From GCA-002722245 sp038154685 (GTDB lineage Bacteria; Bacteroidota; Bacteroidia; Flavobacteriales_C; GCA-002722245): 6,243 nt of DNA. Positions 1-5,784 of the stretch are shown one piece after another; positions within the stretch are counted from its first letter, which is position 1; the number at the start of each line of letters is the position of its first letter. The notes beneath the pieces are model-generated. The model was not told where the DNA came from. It did no database searches and was given only the letters and a program-made list of their open reading frames with translations. The translations under genes were made by a program, and so were the position numbers. The stretch spans positions 1 through 6,243 of the forward strand of contig JAYPYW010000113.1 of assembly GCA_038154685.1 (NCBI GenBank), read 5' to 3'.

Positions 1-195
1 ATGTACCGATGGGGCTTAACAAATGGTAAGAATGTTGAGCAGACTGAAAAGGACGCGAAAAGATTGTTTCCAAAAGAAATTTGGATTGATTTGCACTTGC
101 AAATTATCTTTTTTGGTAGAAAGTATTGCCCTGCAAGAGGACACAAAGTTGAGGAGTGTCCAATTTGTTCGAAACACGCTAGAAAAGGGATTTAG
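1..195 (+). CDS. nth: Endonuclease III-like DNA glycosylase, C-terminal fragment
   Basis: This is the last 64 residues of a helix-hairpin-helix base-excision repair glycosylase; the rest lies before base 1. Family members remove oxidised pyrimidines from DNA and usually nick the abasic site. The visible part fits the final region of the fold: RWGLTNGKNVEQTEKD (residues 3-18) follows where the catalytic aspartate segment would be, then the helix with LFPKEIWIDLHLQIIFFGR (22-40), then a cysteine tail. The methionine at base 1 is probably internal, because homologous proteins continue upstream without a break. The tail has only three cysteines, C43-x9-C53-x2-C56, not the C-x6-C-x2-C-x5-C of the E. 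coli [4Fe-4S] loop. The aligned second position is valine and the fourth is not cysteine. The helix-hairpin-helix and catalytic residues cannot be checked. The stop codon interlocks with that of the convergent membrane-protein gene. The family call is fairly firm; exact substrate is not. Confidence 0.8.
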   Translation: MYRWGLTNGKNVEQTEKDAKRLFPKEIWIDLHLQIIFFGRKYCPARGHKVEECPICSKHARKGI

Positions 196-1190
196 GATTT
201 GCTGAAAATTCCTTTTATAGAAACAAAGTTTAAAGGAAACTCCAATACCACATGCATAAAACTTAGGAAGAATAAAAGGGTATATCCTAACTTGTAATCG
301 ATTATGTAAGTTATGCTTGAGATTACCCCAATTCCTAGGATGACAATTGCCTTTGTTCCTTTTAATTTCTTTCCCCAGCCAATTATCGAGGTTTTTGAGA
401 ACCAATTCAAATAGTGGTAAGTGTACGCAAAAGCTATAAAGATTTGAATTTTAACTCCAAGAGCGGAAAGAGGATTAAAACTTTTGGCTCCAGAAGTATC
501 CATTAAATAAGCCATTGCTGAGGTTATGTTACCAATGTTAACAGACTCAAGGGGATGGATAATGGATTTTGAAATCTTGTATACGTTATCTTCAATTGGT
601 AAAAAGGCGATTATAAAAGGAACTGCAACAATTGCCCAGGCTAACCATTTACCATTTTTACTTCCAGATTTCTTTACTCCAAAAATTACAAAGAAAAGGG
701 TGAATAAATAGATATGAACAATCGTAGGCAGAAACAATCCAGTGAAAACAAGGAATTGAAACTGTTCTTTGTTAAACCAAAGAACTATTAATAAAATAGG
801 AAGTAAAGAGACTAATATATGCTTTACTTGCTTGAATAGTAGGAGGGAAAGTGATAAAAGAAAGGATCCCAATAAAAGGTGGTAGTAATAGTGCGCAAAA
901 GGCGCTAGGATTTTACTTAGCGTTAAACCAAACTCTCCATCCAGATAACTGAAAATTGTTGGAATGGTTATCAAAAAACAAATCCCACATAAAGCATATA
1001 TCCATTTTTTACTTTGCTTAATAAAGAAGTTGTGTTCGTTTAACCAGTTCATCTCGGTCATGTAATGCAATGGACCAAGGAAAGCGTAGGAAAATAAAAA
1101 TAACTTAAACGGAAGCCAAATAGCTAATACCAAAGAAATCACAACTAAACCAATGTTAACTAGGTCTATTCTTTCTGTGTTTCCGCTCAT
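192..1190 (-). CDS. Polytopic inner-membrane protein of unknown function
   Basis: A 332-residue protein that I do not recognise by name. It is strongly hydrophobic, with about eight or nine likely membrane segments near residues 11-41 (long, perhaps two passes), 62-82, 92-118, 123-140, 145-171, 183-198, 246-264, 280-297 and 301-325. No signal peptide is needed beyond the first helix. A polar, probably extramembrane stretch lies near 200-245. Histidines recur within or beside the helices: H42 in LGPLHYMTE, H100 and H104 in FAHYYYH, H159 in PTIVHIYLF, H259 in YTYHYLNWF and H313 in MHVVLEFPLN. Such a spread can signal a membrane metal site, as in Brp/Blh-like or desaturase-like enzymes, but the diagnostic motifs of those families are not evident, so no reaction is assigned. 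ATG at 1190 is 7 bases after the methyltransferase stop, so the two are probably co-transcribed. The 3' end overlaps the nth stop by 3 bases. Confidence 0.85.
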   Translation of the reverse strand: MSGNTERIDLVNIGLVVISLVLAIWLPFKLFLFSYAFLGPLHYMTEMNWLNEHNFFIKQSKKWIYALCGICFLITIPTIFSYLDGEFGLTLSKILAPFAHYYYHLLLGSFLLSLSLLLFKQVKHILVSLLPILLIVLWFNKEQFQFLVFTGLFLPTIVHIYLFTLFFVIFGVKKSGSKNGKWLAWAIVAVPFIIAFLPIEDNVYKISKSIIHPLESVNIGNITSAMAYLMDTSGAKSFNPLSALGVKIQIFIAFAYTYHYLNWFSKTSIIGWGKKLKGTKAIVILGIGVISSITYIIDYKLGYTLLFFLSFMHVVLEFPLNFVSIKGIFSKS

Positions 1191-1197
1191 TTTTAAA

Positions 1198-2004
1198 TTA
1201 AATAGGTTTGGATTCTAAACTTACTGAAAAAGTATGTTTAGGCTCTGTTGGATATTCTAAAATGTCAGATTTTAAATCTTTCCCATTGTAAATAGCGCAC
1301 ATTGTATTGGAAACGTGATATACTTTTTGTCTTAAATTAGCCGGTATACCATCTAAAATTCCTGCCAATACCTCAGGTCGGTAACTTTCAGGAGAGTATG
1401 CGTAATCGTGCCAAACAACAATTGTATTGTCATGAACTAAATTTTCAAAAACTTTAGCCGTGTCATTTTTCACCATTTCATAATGATGGTCTCCATCAAT
1501 GAAAATCAGATCAAACTTTTTGTTGAGTCCAGCGAAATCGTAATCTTTTGAGTTCCCTGTTAAATGAGTGATGTTTTCCTTTCTTTTTGAAAAGAAGGCA
1601 TGCTGCTCTGCGTATTTTTTTGATAAGCCTAACGCTTGAATATCCTCAGAGGATAAGTTAAGTGTATAGCATTCTTTAGCATTTTCAGCAACGTTTACAA
1701 CGCTTTCTCCTCGCCAAGTTCCAATTTCAAAATAGGAGCAGTTTTCAATTGTTCCTGCTAAAGCTTTTAGCAGCGCTATATCAGTTGGCAGAGATCCGCC
1801 ATCGAGAAAAGAAAAGATTTTTAAGTCTTCTTTAAAGTTTGGCAGTAAGCTAGTGAGCTCAACCGTTTTTAAAGAGCCGTCCAAATTATAGTGCTTTTTA
1901 ATATAGCTTTTCCAAACAACATCGTCTTCGAGCACATGGTTTAACAACCATGGGTTTTTAACGATTTGAATTAATCCTTTTATTGTTTTTCCGATTTTTC
2001 CCAT
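1198..2004 (-). CDS. Class I SAM-dependent methyltransferase (Methyltransf_24 type)
   Basis: A 268-residue soluble protein with a Rossmann-type methyltransferase core. Motif I, which binds S-adenosylmethionine, is YFEIGTWRGES (residues 91-101). The later FIDGDHHYE (168-176) and VVWHDY (196-201) are the acidic and histidine elements usual in the Methyltransf_24 family, some of whose members O-methylate small molecules or sugars with the help of a metal. The first 80 or so residues form an extra N-terminal region without a motif I recognise. The acceptor substrate cannot be told from sequence. The ATG at 2004 has no purine-rich ribosome site; only 26 bases separate it from the upstream cysteine-cluster gene and 7 from the downstream membrane-protein gene, so it sits mid-operon. 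The protein could act on a cell-surface glycan or on a partner protein; both are guesses. The fold call is firm. Confidence 0.88.
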   Translation of the reverse strand: MGKIGKTIKGLIQIVKNPWLLNHVLEDDVVWKSYIKKHYNLDGSLKTVELTSLLPNFKEDLKIFSFLDGGSLPTDIALLKALAGTIENCSYFEIGTWRGESVVNVAENAKECYTLNLSSEDIQALGLSKKYAEQHAFFSKRKENITHLTGNSKDYDFAGLNKKFDLIFIDGDHHYEMVKNDTAKVFENLVHDNTIVVWHDYAYSPESYRPEVLAGILDGIPANLRQKVYHVSNTMCAIYNGKDLKSDILEYPTEPKHTFSVSLESKPI

Positions 2005-2030
2005 CTACAAAGCCGCTGTAAAAATAGCAA

Positions 2031-2465
2031 TTATTCCTTCACTTCACGGATGACTACCTCAATTATTGGGCAAGTAGAAACATGTATTTCAAAATAGGGG
2101 AATAGCTGACTGACCTTTCTTGTATTCATGTGTGGATATGAAGCACAGGCTTCGGGCCTTATTTCATAAATGCTGCATCTATTGTCAGCTTCTAAAAACA
2201 AACAAGGAGTCTGGTTTAAAACGTAATTCCCATCATCATTGATCTTAAGAAATTTATCAGAAAACTCCTGTGGGGAAAGGTTTTGGTGTTTTGCAATCCT
2301 GTTAATGTCCTTTTTTGAAAATGCAGGACCTTTTGTTTTGCAACAATTTGCGCAGGATAGGCAATCTATTTTTTCAAAAGCTTTTTCGTTTTCAATTTCA
2401 AACTTCTTGTCTAATTCCTGATCAGATAATCTTTTAAGCCTTCGAAGTTTCTTTTTGTAATCCAT
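2031..2465 (-). CDS. YkgJ-family CxxCxxCC cysteine-cluster protein
   Basis: A 144-residue protein of the CxxCxxCC family (Pfam YkgJ/CxxCxxCC). The hallmark is CLSCANCC at residues 35-42, followed by C88 (TPCLF), C97 (NRCSIYEIRP), C107 (EACASYP) and C132 (STCPI): eight cysteines in the usual order, expected to bind metal, probably Fe-S or zinc. The N-terminal 34 residues are charged and helical (MDYKKKLRRLKRLSDQELDKK begins this run). The role of the family is largely unknown; the flagellin lysine methylase FliB carries the same cysteine motif. Start choice: the frame stays open upstream to a TTG at 2555 and an ATG at 2537, but those 30 extra codons would translate straight through the leu operon terminator hairpin. 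The ATG at 2465 lies after the terminator and gives a typical length, so it is preferred. It is the first gene of the three-gene cluster. Confidence 0.87.
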   Translation of the reverse strand: MDYKKKLRRLKRLSDQELDKKFEIENEKAFEKIDCLSCANCCKTKGPAFSKKDINRIAKHQNLSPQEFSDKFLKINDDGNYVLNQTPCLFLEADNRCSIYEIRPEACASYPHMNTRKVSQLFPYFEIHVSTCPIIEVVIREVKE

Positions 2466-2492
2466 TGATATTGGAATATAGGGATTTTTTTT

Positions 2493-2506
2493 CCTCAGAT
2501 CTGAGG
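2493..2506. promoter_or_regulatory. 14-bp perfect palindrome, possible operator
   Basis: CCTCAGATCTGAGG is a perfect 14-base palindrome, flanked by T8 (2485-2492) and, after GTG, by A7 (2510-2516), so the symmetry nearly extends over 2485-2516. It lies 27 bases before the preferred start of the cysteine-cluster gene and just after the leu terminator hairpin, where that gene's promoter or operator would be. No known regulator is recognised. It could equally be a chance restriction-site-like palindrome or an mRNA hairpin with a 5-bp stem. Confidence 0.35.
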
Positions 2507-2509
2507 GTG

Positions 2510-2532
2510 AAAAAAAGCCAGCAAAAGCTGGC
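2510..2532 (-). terminator. Intrinsic terminator of the leuACD operon
   Basis: On the minus strand GCCAGC-TTTT-GCTGGC (2532-2517) forms a perfect 6-bp stem with a 4-base loop and runs directly into T7 (2516-2510). It starts 26 bases after the leuD stop codon and points in the leu transcription direction. It therefore most likely ends the leuACD transcript and insulates the cysteine-cluster gene, which would need its own promoter or read-through. Confidence 0.9.
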
Positions 2533-2558
2533 CTCATCAATTCAATATAATCCAAAGA

Positions 2559-3143
2559 TTAACGAGCTTGCTCGTAAGCTTCAATCTTATCTTTTTGAGC
2601 TAATAAATAGTCGATGTTATCGTACCCATTTAATAAGCACTCTTTTCTGTATCCGTTAATTTCGAAAGATTCTTTATCACCAGTTGCAACTAACTCCACG
2701 AATTGGTTTTCTAAATCAACCTTAATTCCAGTGTTGTTATCAGCTTCGATAGCAGCGAAAGCTTTCGCTAAAAACTCAGGGGAAACAGTAACTGTTAAAA
2801 CTCCGTTGTTTAAAGCGTTGTTGTTAAAGATGTCAGCGAATTCCGAAGAAATAACTACTCTGAATCCGTAATCAGCAATTGCCCATGCAGCATGCTCTCT
2901 TGATGATCCACATCCAAAGTTTTTACCAGCTACTAAAACATTCCCTGAGTAACTTGGATCCTCTAATGGGAAAGTAGTGATAGGGTTGTTCTCTTTGTCG
3001 AAACGCCAATCTCTAAATAAGTTATCTCCAAAACCATCTCTTGTAGTCGCTTTTAAGAAACGAGCTGGGATGATTTGATCTGTATCGATGTTCTCAGTTG
3101 AAACTGGAACAGCAGGTGATATGATAGTGTTAAATTTTTCCAT
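2559..3143 (-). CDS. leuD: 3-isopropylmalate dehydratase small subunit
   Basis: LeuD, 194 residues (family about 190-215), the swivelling small subunit of isopropylmalate isomerase. With LeuC it converts 2-isopropylmalate to 3-isopropylmalate in the cytoplasm, the second committed step of leucine synthesis. Landmarks are IDTDQIIPARFL (residues 19-30), NFGCGSSREHAAWA (75-88), which forms the substrate-contacting loop typical of aconitase-type small domains, and FADIFNNNALNNG (102-114). The protein is complete. ATG at 3143 is 20 bases after the leuC stop. Instead of a Shine-Dalgarno, ACAAACAA lies 9 bases before the start codon, and the same octamer lies 10 bases before leuC. It is the last gene of the operon and is followed by a strong terminator. 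A homologue acting on a related dicarboxylate, such as citramalate, is possible but less likely in this context. Confidence 0.96.
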   Translation of the reverse strand: MEKFNTIISPAVPVSTENIDTDQIIPARFLKATTRDGFGDNLFRDWRFDKENNPITTFPLEDPSYSGNVLVAGKNFGCGSSREHAAWAIADYGFRVVISSEFADIFNNNALNNGVLTVTVSPEFLAKAFAAIEADNNTGIKVDLENQFVELVATGDKESFEINGYRKECLLNGYDNIDYLLAQKDKIEAYEQAR

Positions 3144-3163
3144 TTTTCTAAGTTGTTTGTAGA

Positions 3164-4570
3164 TTACAATAAATCAGCTGGGTTAGCAATTTTACCAGCA
3201 ATTGCAGTAGCTGCAGCAGTAGCAGGAGATGCCAACATTGTACGAGCTCCTGGTCCCTGACGACCTTCAAAGTTTCTGTTTGAAGTACTTACACAGTAAG
3301 CTCCAGCAGGAACCTTATCGTCGTTCATTGCTAAACAAGCAGAACAACCTGGTTGACGGATTTTAAATCCAGCAGCTTCGATTATTTCAGCAATACCTTC
3401 GTCGTAAATAGCTTTCTCAACTTGCTTCGATCCAGGAACCAACCAAGCAGTAACATTATCTGCTTTTTGTTTTCCTTTAACAACTTCAGCAACTTCTCTG
3501 AAATCCTCAATTCTTGCGTTAGTACAAGAACCAACGAATACATAATCAACAGGCTTTCCTAACATAGCTTGTCCAGGTTGAAAATCCATGTAGTTCATTG
3601 CCTTATCAAAAGACTCAACTTCTTTTTCAGTAGTAGCTCCTATATCAGCAGCAGAAGGAATGTTTTGAGTAATTCCAATTCCCATACCTGGGTTAGTACC
3701 GTAAGTAATCATTGGCTCAATATCAGCTGCATCAAAGTTGTATTCTTTGTCGAATATCGCATCTTCGTCAGAGTATAACTCTTTCCATTCAGCAACCGCT
3801 TTATCCCAATCTGCACCTTTTGGAGCAAACTCTCTTCCTTTTACATATTCGAAGGTTGTCTCATCTGGAGCAATTAATCCTCCACGAGCACCCATTTCGA
3901 TAGACATGTTACAAACTGTCATTCTTCCTTCCATTGTTAACTGACGGAAAGCAGATCCAGCGAACTCGATAAAGTATCCAGTTCCACCAGCAGCAGTGAT
4001 TTTAGAAATCACGTAAAGAACGATGTCTTTTGCTGTAACACCTTTTTGTAAATCCCCATCAACAGTGATTCTCATTCTTTTTGGCTTAGATTGCATTAAA
4101 CACTGAGTAGCTAACACCATCTCAACTTCCGAAGTACCAACTCCAAAAGCGATAGCTCCAAAAGCACCGTGAGTAGAAGTGTGTGAATCACCACAAACCA
4201 TAGTCATACCTGGTTTAGTAACTCCTAATTCTGGTCCAACAACATGAACAATCCCTTGGTAAGGGTGCTCTAAACCGTATAATTCAATTCCAAACTCCTC
4301 ACAGTTTTTAACCAAAGTAGAAACTTGGTGGCGTGATAAATCATTTTGAATTGGTAAATGTTGGTTTTCAGTAGGAACATTGTGGTCAGCCGTAGCACAA
4401 ACTTGCTTTGGTCTAGCAACTGGAATGTTTCTGTTTCTTAATCCATCAAATGCTTGAGGTGAAGTTACCTCGTGAATGTATTGAACGTCGATGTAAAATA
4501 CATCTGGTCCATCTGGAATCGATTGCACAACGTGCTTATCGTAAATCTTATCAAATAATGTTTTTCCCAT
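3164..4570 (-). CDS. leuC: 3-isopropylmalate dehydratase large subunit
   Basis: LeuC, 468 residues (E. coli 466), the [4Fe-4S] aconitase-family subunit that pairs with LeuD to isomerise 2-isopropylmalate. Visible landmarks: GDSHTSTHGAFGAIAFGVGTS (start near residue 127), the cluster ligand C349 in VFVGSCTNARIEDFREV, and C409 and C412 in QPGCSACLAMN, the usual three-cysteine set of this family. NRNFEGRQGPGARTMLASP (residues 431-449) near the C-terminus is also characteristic. All key residues are present and the length is normal, so the enzyme should be active. ATG at 4570 lies 52 bases after leuA and leuD follows 20 bases on. No Shine-Dalgarno is seen; ACAAACAA sits 10 bases upstream of the start. 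No terminator-like hairpin with a T-tract occurs in the leuA-leuC gap. Confidence 0.97.
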   Translation of the reverse strand: MGKTLFDKIYDKHVVQSIPDGPDVFYIDVQYIHEVTSPQAFDGLRNRNIPVARPKQVCATADHNVPTENQHLPIQNDLSRHQVSTLVKNCEEFGIELYGLEHPYQGIVHVVGPELGVTKPGMTMVCGDSHTSTHGAFGAIAFGVGTSEVEMVLATQCLMQSKPKRMRITVDGDLQKGVTAKDIVLYVISKITAAGGTGYFIEFAGSAFRQLTMEGRMTVCNMSIEMGARGGLIAPDETTFEYVKGREFAPKGADWDKAVAEWKELYSDEDAIFDKEYNFDAADIEPMITYGTNPGMGIGITQNIPSAADIGATTEKEVESFDKAMNYMDFQPGQAMLGKPVDYVFVGSCTNARIEDFREVAEVVKGKQKADNVTAWLVPGSKQVEKAIYDEGIAEIIEAAGFKIRQPGCSACLAMNDDKVPAGAYCVSTSNRNFEGRQGPGARTMLASPATAAATAIAGKIANPADLL

Positions 4571-4622
4571 TGTAATAGTTTTGTTTGTTCCGTTTAAAAT
4601 TATCTGCTCGTTAGAGTAGGGC

Positions 4623-5784
4623 TTAGGCCTTTAATAATTTTAAAAGTTCATCATCATTAACCTCTCTCATTGAATCAGCAACCTTTAAGAATTCTCCGTA
4701 GATTACATTTAATTCATCTTTTGTAGGCTCATATCCTAATAATTTAGCTCTGTAGGCAACAGCAGCTCTTCCTGAACGTGCAGTAAGAACAATTGCTGAA
4801 TGATCTACACCAACATCTTTAGGATCGATGATTTCGTAGTTTTCTCTATGCTTAATAACTCCATCTTGGTGAATTCCCGAAGAGTGTGCGAATGCGTTAT
4901 CACCAACAATTGCTTTGTTTGGTTGAACTGGCATTTGCATCATTTCAGAAACTAACTTCGAAATTGAGTTTAATAATGGCGTATTAATATCTGTGTATAA
5001 ACCTAAATCAGGTTGCTGACGCATAATCATAACAACTTCCTCTAATGAAGTGTTACCAGCTCTTTCACCAATACCGTTAATAGTACACTCAATCTGGCGC
5101 GCTCCATTAATTGCTCCGTAAATAGAGTTAGCTGTCGCTAAACCTAAATCGTTATGACAGTGCGTAGATAAAGTAGCCTTGTGGATTCCTGTTACGTTCT
5201 CCATTAAGTACTTAATCTTAGCTCCGTACTGATCAGGTAAACAGTAACCTGTTGTATCAGGAATATTTAGTACAGTTGCTCCAGCTTTAATTGCAGCTTC
5301 ACAAACTCTTGCTAAATATTCATTATCAGTTCTTCCTGCGTCTTCAGCATAAAATTCTACGTCTTCAACGTATTTTTTAGCATGACCAACAGCGAAAGAA
5401 GCTTTTTCAATAACTTGTTCGGCAGTCATTCTTAATTTGTATTCACGGTGCATAGCTGATGTAGCTAAACCAGTGTGAATTCTCCCTTTCTTTGCAAACT
5501 TTAACGCCTCCCCAGCAGCATCGATATCTTTCTCAACTGCTCTTGTTAAAGCACAAATAGTAGGATTTGAAACTGCCTTTGAAATTTCAACAACCGAATT
5601 AAAATCTCCAGGAGATGAAACCGGGAATCCAGCTTCAATAATATCTACTCCAAGTTCCTCTAATTTCTTAGCGATGATGATTTTTTCCTCAGTCACTAAT
5701 TTACATCCAGGGACTTGTTCTCCGTCTCTTAATGNNNNNNNNNNCTCTTAATGTGGTGTCGAATATTTGAACCTTATCACTCAT
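4623..5784 (-). CDS. leuA: 2-isopropylmalate synthase, split on paper by a false gap
   Basis: LeuA condenses acetyl-CoA and 2-oxoisovalerate, the entry step of leucine synthesis. The uninterrupted frame runs from 4623 to about 5725, then hits ten Ns. Beyond them, ATG at 5784 starts MSDKVQIFDTTLR. The Ns are flanked by identical CTCTTAATG copies; merging these and dropping the Ns gives DTTLRDGEQVPGCKL in frame and 380 residues in all. Catalytic landmarks (merged numbering): R13-D14, the metal ligands H202 and H204 in STHCHNDLG, GIGERAGN (231-238) and SGIHQDG (296-302). The NAFAHSSGIHQDGV stretch favours isopropylmalate synthase over homocitrate or citramalate synthase. At 380 residues it lacks the C-terminal LeuA regulatory domain of the 520-residue enzymes, so leucine feedback through that domain is not expected. 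The alternative start GTG at 5696 would delete the active-site signature and is rejected. First gene of the operon. Confidence 0.94.
5735..5744. other. Ten-N assembly gap between overlapping contig ends
   Basis: Ten Ns interrupt leuA. The nine bases before (5726-5734) and after (5745-5753) are identical, CTCTTAATG. This is the mark of two contig ends that overlap but were joined by a placeholder. Removing 19 bases (ten Ns plus one copy) leaves an open leuA frame encoding the expected signature, so no genomic sequence is probably missing. Confidence 0.9.

Noticed and set aside
16..405. 129-codon minus-strand open frame
   Set aside because: It overlaps the recognised nth end and the membrane-protein gene in another frame and has no recognisable motif.
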